Positions 10,023 to 22,255 of a stretch of 64,000 bases of DNA are shown in pieces. Both the position numbers and the translations under genes were made by a program. Within the stretch, counting starts at the first letter, position 1. Each line of letters begins with the position of its first letter. This stretch comes from Epiperipatus broadwayi. Taxonomy: Eukaryota > Onychophora > Udeonychophora > Euonychophora > Peripatidae. The stretch lies in contig JAQFVV010006353.1 in assembly GCA_028023455.1 (NCBI GenBank), positions 2,172,001 to 2,236,000 on the forward strand, in the 5' to 3' direction. The notes beneath the pieces were generated by a model, which saw nothing but the letters and a program-made list of their open reading frames with translations, was not told the origin of the DNA and made no database searches.

Positions 10023-12774
10023 GATTTTAGTTGAAAATATATGTAGCTTTACACTTTTAAATAGAATTTCTAAAAATAAAAGTGACTTTTAACTGTTCAA
10101 AGGTATAGCAAAATGAACAAGAAAGTGTAAGTAAACTAGTAGGTAATATTTTTTTGTATTTTTCCCTGCAACTGTTTTTCATTGCACTGACAAAAAAATC
10201 CATACTGAGGTTTTATTCTTTTAAATTGATACTACTATATTATATTATTTACATGAAATTATTTAGAATTTTAAAAAAATAACAACTTATTTAATTGATT
10301 ATAAAGGCTTGTTATTTATCACCAGCAAGTGAGTGTACATAGATTTATAATATTTAAGAAATAGTGCATTATCGGAGATTGACTTCCTTTTGAATAATTT
10401 TAAAGGTAGCATATTGTAAATTGTCAAAACTACTTAAAAAATTATCAAAAAAAGTATCTAATGCATTCTGTCTTTGAATATTGGGTAGTTTTCTATTCTA
10501 TCGTGTCAGGCACTTGATGGTGCTATCTATATGAAAAAGCATATAAATATGCTGTTTATGCAGCTGCTGTCTATCTAAGCCTATCTATACAAAAAGCAAA
10601 GAAACAGGCTATTTAATATGCAGAAGCTGATAATGCCATTAATTTCTATGCTATAAAGCACAGAAAAGATGCCATGTAGTGGCAGCCTGCCTGTTTTAGT
10701 GTTACACACTTTATGCCAATGCTCACAGTTCAATGTTCACTACAGTATCATGTGAGAGGGTCTGGACTTCAGTTTTCCACAACTTTTCAAATATGCATGT
10801 CAAAGGAATTAGCTTACAAGTCATTTGACCCTCTATTACTCATAACAATTGTCCACCCATCAACATGCTTCTTTACTCAATGTGGAACCTTCAAATCAAT
10901 TCAGAAAGGCTAGGTCCAAGCAAGATTTTGACAAGCACATGCAAATAGTTATATTTCCATGAGAACATGTTCATGGCAAATAAAATGGCTAATGGGTCAA
11001 AATCAGGCCAACTACCATCCACAGAAGCTGATATGCACATGGAAATTTATTAATTCTATTGGAATATAATCTTTGCAACAAGGTAGGCCAATGATAAAGT
11101 TTTAATTCTTGCAGATGTAAAAAGGGAATACATTGCAGAACTAAGATTTGACTTTTTGGGGCAACTTGGAGTTCAAGCAGGTTTTGAAATTTGTTGGTAG
11201 CATTAAACTGTTCTCGACAAAATTCAGAAATTGATGAAGGAAATTGGAATTAATTACATTAAGCTTTTGGACAAAAACAAAAAAAAAGGATATATGAGTG
11301 TGAAAATTCTCATAGTTCTATCCAGAGAAACCAAAAGAAATTGTCCAAATACCGAATCCATTGATTTATTAATCTTGAAATACCCAACCAAAACGGCATA
11401 ATAAAACAAAAAAAAAATGATTGAGTTGGAAATTATTAATCGTTCTTAATAGGTGTGCCATTAAGATCCATACACATATTATCTTTCAAAGATAGTTATT
11501 GAAAGAAATCAATCAATCAATAAATTAATAAATAATTTGTTTCTCCTTTTCAAAAATGACCCACAAAAGTAAAAGACAGTTCAGTAAATGAAGCATTATC
11601 AGCATCATTTTTTGGCCACCACGATGTAGTTGTAAAGTTTGTGAGGAGAGGAAGAGGAAGGTTTTGCCACACAGGGAATTCTACGGTAATAGAATTTTTG
11701 CAATAATGTATGTTTACATAAAATTGTTCCAGTAAATGTTATTAAGGAAATTAATGAATTATGTTAACCTGAATGATTCTTATTCTTTCACAAAGAACGG
11801 GGTGGGCCCAGTAATATTATATGTAAGTGTTTTTGCTTAGCATCATCACCATCAAGTGGCTGACATGATAGAATAGAAAAGTACCAATTATTGTAATCAA
11901 TATTTAAGGATTTTATTTTACAGTATGAACTATGCAAATCTAAACAACAAATCTAAAGAAGCAACACTTTATATGTAAGTTTTAAATCTCAGTTAAAAAA
12001 TAATATATATCTGTTTTTATAAAGGTGCCAATACCTGAACTTCCATGCCCATGGAGAAAGCCAATAGCTTCCACTACACGAGTCTCGTATAAGATAACAT
12101 AAACATGTGTGTGCGATAAACAAGCTAATTTGTGGACAAACTTGAAAATGTTACAGATAGCCATTCATAATTGACCTAAAGATAATTTCTTCTGTTATAC
12201 ATCATGCATGAGCTTGGCCAATGGAATTATTCTCACTACTCTGCAGCTGGGTTTGAATCTTTGAATTCTAGTAATGTTAATCCAGTATCTTCTCAGTGAT
12301 CATTTTCTCTTTCATAATCTTAATTTCTTTTTTGTTACTTTTGCCTCTTAAGAAATTCCCAGAATTCACATGTCCAACTTTTGCTAACAACTCATAATTC
12401 TGTTTTTTAATAAGTAAATGTTAGAACCAAATTATTTATTATATACCCACAGATTACTACTATATATCCAATTTAAAATAAAATGTTTTTTATACATTGA
12501 TTAAATTAAAAAGAGAAGACAATTCAAAACACTCTTTTAATATACAAAAATATATCAATTAGATTTATGATTTATCTAATTAAAGTTATAGAAATATGAA
12601 AGATTTAATTAAAAAATATTGAAGAGAAGTTTTACAGATAATTGTCTCAATATATATAAAATCTTGACATCACAGTATTTTAAAAAGCATTACACACTAC
12701 CTAATTTACTGCACAAACATATACACATGTAGATTAAATCATAATTTCACACTGCGATTACATGTATATGAAAA
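10023..12774. other. Long AT-rich stretch without a supported gene
   Basis: Short open frames at 10713-10913 and 11982-12164 (-) have no recognisable motif. A weak resemblance to an LTR-retrotransposon protease segment near 11,110-11,190 was considered but not accepted. 10500-11300 is less AT-rich than its surroundings and may be an old, unrecognised transposon. Confidence 0.4.
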
Positions 12775-13145
12775 TAGTGCAAAAGTTCATTATACAGAAA
12801 GTGGGTTCTTTGGTGTTTATGCTGAGTTTGGGAAAAGATAAGGGGGATTTTAGATATAAAGGTCATGGATTTTGACAAAGATCATGTTGTGGAAATGGGG
12901 TGGAGCAAGATAGAGAAGAATATGAAAAAAAAAAAAGGTTTGGCAATGGAAAGAGAAGATAATGTAGTTAACAGTTTTCTCTGAGCATAGTGGCTGAGAG
13001 ATTACTAACTACGAAAAAGGAGAAGTCACAGTGCATAGCATCACATGCTAACAGGTTTTCCTGGGCATGGTGGCTGAGAGATTCCTGATTCCGAAAAAGG
13101 AAAAGCCACAGTGCATTTCCTCGCATCACATACTGTTTTAAAAAT
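12775..13145 (+). pseudogene. LINE 3' fragment, copy 3, with duplicated 3' UTR
   Basis: Matches the last part of the LINE at 16.85-17.1 kb (AGAAAGTGGGTTCTT, then a GATATAAAGG block, then the 3' UTR motif GTGGCTGAGAGATT). The 3' UTR segment occurs twice in tandem with a period of about 83 bp (near 12,975 and 13,058). A 5'-truncated insertion typical of LINEs. Confidence 0.75.
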
Positions 13146-13365
13146 TGTTGGACCTTTATCAGCAATTGAAAGATTTACTATGAATAGAGTGTAAAAGTAG
13201 TTTTCAAAATGTCTAATACTACTCAATTAAGTAGAATAATTTTAGGATATTCGGCAAATAAATGAATTTTTTATACAAACAAAAAAAAAAAAACATCATA
13301 TAAAATTATATTTCCTAAAGACTTCACTGTTGTTACAAAAAAATATTACAAACAATAGTCTAGTA

Positions 13366-13465
13366 GTCAAGCGTTGGTGGCCTAGAGGTTAGCATAGCTG
13401 CCTTCAAAACAGCTGTCCCGGGTTCGTTTCCCGGTCAGCACATTTTACATATAAAAACAAAACAA
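13366..13465 (+). mobile_element. tRNA-derived SINE with target-site duplication (S1)
   Basis: A 100-bp element. The tRNA-like part (about 13,371-13,440) has an acceptor stem with six of seven pairs, an A-box-like segment (GTGGCCTAGAGG), an anticodon loop CTTCAAA (anticodon-like TCA), and a perfect T arm CCGGG-TTCGTTT-CCCGG. It lacks the CCA-independent spacing and flanks of a functional gene and is followed by 'CATTTTACATATAAAAAC' and an A-rich tail. A direct repeat of 16 bp (15 identical) flanks it at 13,350-13,365 and 13,466-13,481, showing retroposition. Confidence 0.85.
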
Positions 13466-13481
13466 AAACAATAGTTTAGTA

Positions 13482-14489
13482 TTAAGAGTGGCTTTCTGGT
13501 GAGCAAATAGTTTCTAGTTTGAAGTAAATAAGCAATTAATCTTTTAAATATATTCAAATAATTTATACGACTTTAGGTCTATTGCGTAAATGAACTGAAA
13601 AAGCTGGTTTTATCGCTGAATATTTTTAATGGTGATTTATTTATTATTCTCATACTATTTTTGATGCAGGATGTTCTAATTATTTACTTGTTTTAAATTT
13701 CATTTTAATCTTTTAAATAATAAATTGTTATATAATCCCACATGAAATATGTTTAAATAAAGAGTTTAATCACACCTAAAAAAAATAATTACTTTTACAC
13801 TCCTCTTAAATCTGTTTTGAATTTTTTTTGTCTTCAAATTTTATTTCATTTTTTTATCTTTCAGATTAATAGTATTTAATTTTTTTTACAACCTGTGAAA
13901 TATAAAATGTTTAAAAAGACGTTTAGATGAGCAATTATATCTACAATGTATTTTTTTTCCTTCAAAATATTCTAGTAGAGGTAAATTCTTTTTGAGCTGC
14001 GAAGCCATCAAGGCGAAAACATTACTTTAACAGTGTTTAAATTATGTTCTTAATGAACAAGTTGTATTTTTTTTTTTAAATGAGCAATTTAAATAAGAAA
14101 TAATTATCTTCTCTACAACCATAAAAATCAAAAATGTTAAAAAAATAAAACTACAGCTAAAAAACTTAATAAAATTTCAAATGTGTGTTACTTGTTAGAA
14201 ATTATGTTTATGAACTCCAAACAGTGTACTGATAATGGGATATTATAATCAGCTGATAAGGAAATGCCTTGTTCATCATCAGACATAACTAGGGACTGGT
14301 CTGTACAATGACTTATTGCGTGACTCAGTATTAAAGTTAGGTGTCACATAAATGATGATCTTGATATAAGGACATATTTAAGCTTAATCAACACCAGAAC
14401 AATACACATGATCTAGAAATAATATATTTCATAGAATAGTTTATGGATTAGTAGAGAAAGAGAGAATAAATAAAGTACAGACAATTAAA
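13482..14489. other. AT-rich DNA without recognised features
   Basis: No open frame or repeat family member was supported. 14,210-14,400 is less AT-rich and contains a TCATCATCAGACATAAC segment, but no complete motif. Confidence 0.45.
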
Positions 14490-17105
14490 GTGATAATGAA
14501 GAGAGAGTGTGTAATAATGATCATAATGTCTTTATAATAGAAATGATTAGTAATGTGATGGAAATTAATAATAGTGTAGAAAGGATAGTGAAAAATGTGG
14601 ATGGAGAATGAATGATAAAAAAAAGTTAGAAGAATATAAAATAAAAATTGAAGAAATTATGGAAGAGTTGGGGATGAATATAAGGACTGCTGTGGTGAAG
14701 TAGAAAAAGTGGAAAACAGGATTTTAGGTAAGAATATTCAGAAACATAAAAGTAATAAAAAATTGAAAGTTAAGTGTAAAAGAGAAAAAAAAGCAGACTA
14801 CAAGTGTGCTATTAAGAACAAAGAAAGTGAAAAAGATGTTAATGTTAAATGAAAAAAGTCTTTAAAAAAAAGAAGTTGACTAAAATAGATAATTATATAG
14901 AGAGAATGAAATTAAATAGTAAATTGTTGGAAATGGGAGATATGGGAGTAAAAAATTTTGGAAGTGCATTAAAAAAAGAAATATAGGGGAGAGAAAAAAA
15001 GTATTACTTGATGATGATGTAATAGAGTGTAGCTTTAGAAAAGAATTAGAGACCTCTTAAATAAGTATGTAATGGACATAGAAAAAAATGTTACATGTGA
15101 AGAACAGAGTGGTAACAAACATGAAAGCATATAATAATAGAACTATTAGGTTTACAGAGAATGAACTGAATGAGGCAGGGAAAAAATTGAAATATGGAAA
15201 GGCAAGAGGTTTAGATGGATGGGCAGCAGAAATGGTGATGAATTTAGAAAATAGGCAAAATGAAACCTATTATCATGTTTTAATAAGATGGCACAGGGGA
15301 GAGAACTTCCAAGTAGTTGAAAGAATACAAGAGTAAGGCTAATATTTAAAGGAAAGGGTAAGGATCATAGAAAGTTAGGCAATTAAAGACTGATAGTGGT
15401 AATGTCAGTGTTATATAAAGTTTTTGCATATATTCTAGCTGGAAGGCTCACAAAAGAGATGGGAGAAAATAATAAAATGAGAGAAATGCAAGGAGGTTTT
15501 CAATTGGATAGGTGTATAAGAAATTGTTTGTAGTTACAGAACTTATACATGTTAGTAGAAATACAAGTAGACAGTTATATATGGTTTTTATAGATATAGA
15601 GAAAGCATATAATAGAGTAAATGGAAATAGATTGTGCATAAGTTTAGTAAATTTGAAAATGGATGGAGCTTTAATGGATATTATTAAGAGATTGTATGAA
15701 AATAATTACTATACCTATCAATTATGGAATATAGAATCAGTTAAAGTTAAAACTGGGGTGGGACTAAGGCAAGGATGCCTTATCTCACTTATTTTGTTTT
15801 TGTTGGATTTGAGGGAAATGGAGAGAATAAAAGGATAGAGATAAATTATTAATAAGTGGCAAGAGAGTATTTGAAGAAGATGTCTTCTTGTGCACAGAAA
15901 GTAAAGAAGATATGGAAGTTATGCTGAAGACATGCACAAGGTTGGATAATGATATGGGGATTAAATTTAATGAAGAAAAATCAAAAGTAATGCTGATAAA
16001 TACAGAGAAAAAAGAAGAAAAAGAATTTTTATCGGGGAATATAAAGTTAAATGTAGTGAATAGGTATAATTATTTGGGAATCATCTTAAGTAATTAGAGA
16101 AATTTCTTAGATAAGTGGGGAAAAAAATTGATAAATGAAGCAAAAAAAAGAAAGGAATTGACAGTCTAAGCTATAATTGTATGGAAGGGAGTGGCAGTAG
16201 CAAGGTTAACTTATGGTAACAATGCATTGGAAGACATGCCTTACATGTAGATGTGTGGATGACAAAGGAGGCAGTTCAAGGGCAAATGGAATAGTCAAGT
16301 TTTTATATAAGAGATGTGAAAAGTAAAATAAAAATGTTCAGTAGACTACAATTTATGGATAATAAGAAAATAGCCAAAATAGCATTTAATTGGGTTATAA
16401 GTAAAGGACAAGCAACAAGATGGAAGAAAAAGGTAATTTGTATGCAGAAGATTTGGATAAAGAATTTATGTCAGTATACTTAACAAAAGGTGGGATGACT
16501 GTGTTAGGAGAATTGTTGAGTGTTATGGTGGCACAGAATAGGATTGAAGAGTAGATGCATTAATAAAAATAGGGATTTGGAGAGATAGTGAACTAGTATG
16601 GAGAGTTAAAAGTGTATTGGGTGCAAGTTAATTTATGATAATAATAAGGAGAGTAGTTTACTTTTTAAGACTCAAATAGGATCATTAACAACAAGGGAAT
16701 ATACACATAATGAAAAAATATGGGTGATTTAGTCTGCAAGATATGTAAGGAAGGCATAGAAAATATTAGACATCTGTTAATTGAATGTAAAGACCTGAAA
16801 GCAGAAAGGGTACAGATAATGAAGTTGTAGGAGAATAAATATAAAGATAGTGAATTGTACAGAAAGTGGGTTCTTGGTTTTTATGCTGGGTTTGAGAAAT
16901 GATAATGGGAATTTAGATATAAAGGCCATGGAGTTAACAAAGATTATGTTGTGGAAATAGGATGAACTAGAATAGAGAAGACTATAAAAAAAACTTAGGG
17001 TGGGGAATAGGGAAGGTAAGGTGGCAACAAGTTTCTCTGGGCATTATGGCTAAGACATTCTTGACCCCAAAAACGAAGGCACAGTGCACCACATTGCATA
17101 CCGCT
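14490..17105 (+). pseudogene. Non-LTR retrotransposon (LINE) ORF2 relic, copy 2
   Basis: Sibling of the copy at 1.5-4.4 kb, starting at the same point of the element (TGATAATGAAGAGAGAGT). RT fingers are open at 15,088-15,336 (KARGLDG). The palm is open at 15,512-15,838 (VFIDIEKAYNRV and GLRQGCLISLILF). The catalytic position at about 15,870-15,884 reads F-E-E-D-V instead of F-A-D-D-V. The region after the palm is open at 15,888-16,097 (IKFNEEKSKVM and YNYLGIILSN). A C-terminal zinc-type motif CKICKEGIENIRHLLIEC (CX2CX8HX4C) is readable at 16,732-16,803. Stops and frameshifts separate these blocks. The 3' UTR (GGGCATTATGGCTAAGACATT) ends near 17,105. Both copies lack an endonuclease domain. 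Confidence 0.85.
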
Positions 17106-17735
17106 ACAAACATAGACAATGTTGATTATGGTCATTCATTCACTCTTTTTATTTTTAAAATGAATTCATTATTATTAGGATTTTGCTGTGTATTTGGCTG
17201 TGTAGCTAACTACCAACAATTATCACAAAATTATTAATTACCCAAAATGTTATTAAATAAGAATAAATACATTTATTTGAACACATCAATTAAGATTTTA
17301 CTAAATAATGATCCATAGCTACATTATATACACATTAACAAATAGTCCTTGATTTAAAGTTCTAAATCTTCAATGCTATAATTTCCACTGACAAACAAAT
17401 ACTGCCACTACAATAGTGGTGGATCTAAGTGAATACTAAAAGTTTATGCTCACAGTACTTAAAACACAATCCTAATTGGGACTTCTCAGGCATACCCAAA
17501 TAATAAAAGATCGGTGAGGTCTATGAACATTTCTCCTAGCTGCTTTTCTTTCACCTTCAGAGTCATGAGCTCTGGGACACTTTTCCCTCAGCTTTTCTCA
17601 AAGGTCCTTATGACATCAACGACAGTACGGGATGAGCGGAGAAAAGCTGATGACACACGTTCTTTTGTGTGCGCACTATTTGTACTGTTTTCTTTTTGCT
17701 TGATATCATTTACAAAATTCCTATCATTTCAATGT
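17106..17735. other. Intergenic DNA with an unrecognised less AT-rich segment
   Basis: 17,490-17,730 is richer in G+C than its surroundings. On the minus strand it reads through as protein for about 50 codons around KERVSSAFLRSSRTVVDVIR, one stop, then another 30 codons (SVPELMTLKVKEKQLGEMF). I do not recognise the family. It may be part of an old transposon ORF or a pseudogene. The plus-strand open frame at 17,514-17,849 is probably its shadow. Confidence 0.3.
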
Positions 17736-17983
17736 AACTGTAAATCCATTTTACTAATGCATCTTTGCAATGCCATGAGGATCTGGCTTTTAATTAAGTC
17801 TGTATGCTTCAAATATTTATTCAATTTGTTTTCTCCTAAAGTAGTTTAATGGTTTGATTTTAACAATACACAGCTTTTTTGGTATTTTAAATGCAGGAAT
17901 TATGTCTGGCCTTGAAAATAATCATTTGCATTATCTTTCAGCAATTTTTTATAAAATGCTTTTAACTTACAATCTTTATCTCC

Positions 17984-18281
17984 TGGGTTCGAACTCAGAC
18001 CCATGACCCACCACTCTCAGTGCCATCTCATATTGCTGATCCACCTGATCACACACATGTTGAAAAGATAAATAATCACCAATATAGGTATTTCATGCTA
18101 AACCAGCAATCATATAGTAATCTAGACCAACTGATGATTGCTGCTTTAGCATAAAATACGTATATTGGTGATTATTTATCTTTTCAACATGTGTGAGATC
18201 AGGTGGATCAGCAATATGAGAAGGCAATGAGAGTGGTGGGTCGTGTATCTGAGTTCGAACCCCGCATATATTACATATATA
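17984..18281. repeat. Family B fold-back element (B1)
   Basis: Two arms of about 130 bp run inverted around 18,115-18,122. Both ends carry GGGTTCGAAC / GTTCGAACCCC, both arms carry AAAAGATAAATAATCACCAA or its complement, and the ends continue into TTACATATAT. The left arm is cut inside the hammerhead; the right arm holds a full-length but mutated one. Confidence 0.85.
18126..18169 (+). ncRNA. Degenerate hammerhead motif, family B
   Basis: It has ACCAA-CUGAUGA, a stem II of UGCU/AGCA, and UACGUAUA-UUGGU. The GAAA box reads AAAA, so the essential G12 is lost and the motif is probably inactive. Confidence 0.5.
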
Positions 18282-19431
18282 AATGCAGGTTTAAGCCTGT
18301 ACAATGTATTAATCATTATCTGTTTAAGTTTAATTTATCTGCAAATCAAACATTTTTTCTTGAATTAGACCTAAATTAAAATTATCAAAATAAAGTTTCC
18401 TTTATTTTACAAGAATTTACTTTTCGTTACTTTTTTAAAAACTTGCATATCTATTTCCTTTTACATTAATTATTAACGATCTTTTTATTGCTTTTTAGAA
18501 CTAGATATGTATTTACATTTCATTATTATTTTTTTTTGTCTGATGTATACTTAGCTTTATAACTTATAGTTCTCGAGTTACTAAAAGCGAATATATTTTC
18601 TACTAAGTATAGCAAATTTTAATAGTAAATGAAACATATGCAGATTATAATAAAATTAAAAATAAATAATTGGATTGATATATCGTAATTAAACAACAAA
18701 TATGTTCATTTAATCTAAATAACTTTCTAACAAACAAAAACTTTCTAAAACTGTTATATCATTGTTTGTTTATTTTGCAACCTTTTTATATATATTTTAA
18801 TTGTCTATTAAAGCATATATTAACAGATAATTAATTTATGAAGAAAAAATATAGATTCTCATTTTTTATAAGTGGATTACAAAAGAAAAATTCTATAATT
18901 GCGAATTATTTATTACAATCAATATTGCTTGAGATAAAATTTTTCAGTTATATTTGTTTCAAATATCTTCGTTTAAACATAAAAACTTGACGAAAATTTA
19001 ATTTAAACATATCATAGATAAAATTACACAATGTCCACACATACACATTGAATTTTTTTCTTCAAAGTATTTGTTTCAAGATTAGGTTTTAACTTCAAAT
19101 AAACATAAGTGTGTGAGTTTTTTTAACTTGTGTGATTTTTTATTTATTATTACAATTATTTCCAAGATATGTAGCAAAATGAATCTAATTCTAAAAGCAT
19201 AGCTTCATTACTTATATTTCATTAACTTATGGTTTTTTTTCAATCCTTTCAAACACTTTAATTTTACTAAACCCTTTATATCCCATGCTTACATTATTAA
19301 TATATTTCCATTAAGTGGTTTATATCAACGTCATGAATGTAGGAAGATGGACACTTATCAATTAAACTGTAGTAAATGGCTATCTATATATACTTCATTT
19401 CTTATTGCATTGCCAAATGTATACTATATAA
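18282..19431. other. AT-rich DNA without recognised features
   Basis: Extremely AT-rich. No repeats, genes or structured motifs could be supported. Confidence 0.55.
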
Positions 19432-19640
19432 TACTAAATTGTCCAAGCACTAAATTGTTAAAGCATTGTTTAACAGTAGTAAAGTGCTTGGGCAATTTAG
19501 TATTATATGTTATCTTTATATACTGAGCAATGATAAAGATATGTGTAAGAGACTGGAGGTCTGGACCAACTGATGAGTGCTGATTCATCACAAAATATGA
19601 ATCTTGTGGATCACCCATTTTTTCATGTCTACAGTCATAC
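19432..19640. repeat. Short palindrome followed by family B fragment (B2)
   Basis: AATACTAAATTGTCCAAGCAC at its start and its complement ending near 19,503 form a hairpin-capable inverted repeat. From about 19,510 a family B arm follows, with GGACCAACTGATGAGTGCTG. The GAAA box is CAAAA here, so the hammerhead is broken. Confidence 0.55.
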
Positions 19641-19659
19641 GTTTATAATTACACCCCTT

Positions 19660-19745
19660 TATAAGGTGTTAAAAGTGTACAGAAACCAGTCCTTACCCTG
19701 CATGAGATTAGTGTAGTGAAAATTATGCTACAGAAGTATTATCTT
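19660..19745 (+). repeat. Dispersed repeat J, copy 1
   Basis: GTGTTAAAAGTGTACAGAAA, CCAGTCCTTACCCTGCATGA and a TGAAAATTATGCTACAGAAG-type tail recur with about 80% identity at 40,095-40,185. The family is not recognised. Confidence 0.45.
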
Positions 19746-20202
19746 AATATGATGTCTTCGTTTTAGAACTGTAAAATGCTAAATTACAATCAATTGTTTA
19801 ACAAATATTTCTCCCCAACCCAAAACTATAATTTTAATGAACCTATGATACCAGAATTAAATGTAATCTTTTTCACATGTAGATTATATACCTTACCTCT
19901 CATATTATATTTAAATAAATAATACTTTTCGATGAACCTATTTAATAACATTTCATATTTTGTAATCTTAATTACCTTATTCTATTTCACCAATATACTT
20001 CTATTTAAACTGTTTTAATTTTTCTCAGTGTTTATTATGATATATATAAAACATGAAAATAAATTCTTTTTTGTGTTCAGCCATGTATTATTTTGTTTAT
20101 TAAATTTATGATGTTTTGATGAAATATCATTCTTATATATGTTTGATCGTTGATTATATCAGAATAAATGGATTAAAATTTTTTTAATTTCCTTCCGTTT
20201 TC

Positions 20203-20585
20203 AGATGATCATCATTTCTTATGCTTACTCATAACTGTCATTAAAACAGGCAAAACTCTCTATCAGTGCAAGTCAGAATAATCAGTGGATGCCAGAATCC
20301 TTGTGGATAAAATCCCTATCTAGTGCCTACTCATCCAATATCCCCAGATTAGTTTCTAGCTTATGTCTACTGGAGGGTTGCATTAGATCCTAAGATCCAG
20401 GTGCAGTGCTCTCAAATCCAAGTCTCCTTACTGACAAAAGTGACAAGCTAGAAACTAGTCTGGGGATATTAGATGAGCAGGCACTACATAGGGATTTTAT
20501 GCACAAGTTTTCTGTCATCCATTGATTATTCAGTCTTGCACAGAGAGGCACTACTGTATGAAGAGTTTTGCCTGTTTTAATTCTT
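20203..20585. repeat. Family A fold-back element (A4)
   Basis: It begins with GATGATCATCATTTCTTATG, then TTAAAACAGGCAAAACTCTC. Two inverted arms end in GAGTTTTGCCTGTTTTAAT. The plus-strand hammerhead near 20,425-20,475 has CUGACAA in place of CUGANGA. Its stem II keeps A-U and G-C pairs. One of several element pairs whose outermost bases are TTAAAACAGGC and its complement. Confidence 0.8.
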
Positions 20586-20670
20586 TAAGTTTTACAGATA
20601 TAATTGACTTCAATTAAAATATTACATCACATATCCATAAAAATAATAAATATATATATATAATATTAAA

Positions 20671-20877
20671 TTAAACAATTCAAAACAAAACAACACTCTC
20701 CATATAGTAGTGCCATCTTGTGCTAACAAGAGCAATCAATGGATGCCAGAAGGCTTGTGCATAAAATCCCTATCTAGTGCCTACTCATCCAATATCCCCA
20801 GACTAGTTTCTGGCTTGTGGCCTTCATCAGTGAGGAGCCTTGGATCTGCTAGTATGAGATAGTGATCATGTAATATT
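20671..20877. repeat. Family A single-arm copy (A5)
   Basis: It begins with TTAAACAATTCAAAACAAAA, the same end as the large element at 37.6 kb. It runs through the hammerhead and then jumps to the family A terminal segment GCTAGTATGAGATAGTGATC. The internal half of the unit is deleted. Confidence 0.8.
20789..20843 (-). ncRNA. Type I hammerhead ribozyme motif, family A
   Basis: On the minus strand this has the same 55-nt layout as the copy at 38,639-38,693: CUGAUGA, stem II GGC/GCC, GAAAC-UA-GUC, stem I UCCUCA/UGGGGA and distal CCAA/UUGG. All core boxes are intact. Confidence 0.75.
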
Positions 20878-22177
20878 AAATACATTTGTTTTTTTAAACA
20901 GTGAATGTTGTTATAGTAAAAAATACACACTCTCATGTAAATATGTGACTACAAATTAAATGATTTTATTACAAAATTTAAAACAAGAAATTTCTTTACT
21001 TTGTTAAATAAAAAAATACTTTGTTTAATAAACAACTTACAATAAATAATTAGATTAATATTCACACTCTCTGTCTTAAATATTGAAGACAATCTTCTTT
21101 ATATACAAAGAGGACAAATAGGAAAGTGGAACCACTTTTTTGTTATTGCACTGACAGATATTGAAATGAGTGGGTGTATTATTTGATATAACAATTACTA
21201 TTTTAAAAATGACTGTACTTAATAATATACATTTGTTCACATTATAATTTACTTTATTACACATATATCACATGATCAGCACTGATATATATGATAAACT
21301 AATTGCATATTATCATATTATCAATCTGTTATCATCATTTATTATCTGAAAGTTGCCTTGACAACATACTGACAACATTCTATAGATTTATTTAAAACAT
21401 GATCATGTGATTTATGCGTGATAACCAATTAGCTACATGCAATTATGGTTTAGCCTTTCCTGCATCCAGTTGAATGTTAAAATTTTTAATAGCAGATTGA
21501 ATTCAAGTTCTAAACTTTTGATTGGTAAATTACTGAATAGGCAGTAAAATATTTTGTCTTTTAAAATTATATTTGTTTTAGTTCAGTTTCTAAAATCCAA
21601 ATTAATAATTTATCAGATTATTAAAATAAACAAAAGTTTAAAAAAAATAAATTTCTATTAATAATTGAAAAATATAATCTATAGTAGTCAACTTAAAATG
21701 TATTTTGCCATCCAATTGCAAATTATAGCTGTACATCAATGATTTTTTTTATCAATTTGTCTTCTAAAAGTAAGTATTTTTTTCTAAAATCTGAATTATT
21801 GTTTTAAAATAATTAATATTTCACAAATATTTTCTGAAAAAATAATAAATGTGTAAAAATGATAGAAAATATATATTTTCATTTTTAAAATCAAAACTGA
21901 AATAGAACTGTCAAAATCACTGACAGGTAATCTCTTATGGAGAGAACAGGAAACTACCAGTCAGCACCTTGGACAGCAGGTTCTTGCATCATTGTTATAG
22001 TGTTAAATTTAATTATTATTAATTTATAAGTTCTAAAAAAATCTGAAGATGGCAGCATTAATCAGTATGATTTTTTCTATAAAATGAATGGCATATCTGC
22101 AAAATATCATAAACTTGGTTAACAAGTGAGTTAAAGATATGACAGCATTAACATGGTCTATGCTGTTAAAATGTTGC
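20878..22177. other. AT-rich DNA without recognised features
   Basis: No gene or known repeat was supported. Open frames are short and low in complexity. Confidence 0.5.

Positions 22178-22252
<75 letters not shown>
22178..22252. repeat. (TA)n microsatellite
   Basis: About 70 bp of nearly pure TA dinucleotides. Confidence 0.95.

Positions 22253-22255
<3 letters not shown>

Noticed and set aside
11085-11195. ADVKREY...FDFLGQLGV reading resembling the ADV..DFL stretch of Gypsy-type protease regions
   Set aside because: Only a weak match with an inserted segment, no catalytic DTG motif upstream and no RT or LTR nearby.
13371-13440. A genuine tRNA gene
   Set aside because: The tRNA-like body is embedded in a retroposon with a target-site duplication and related copies elsewhere in the window. 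Acceptor and anticodon stems have mismatches.
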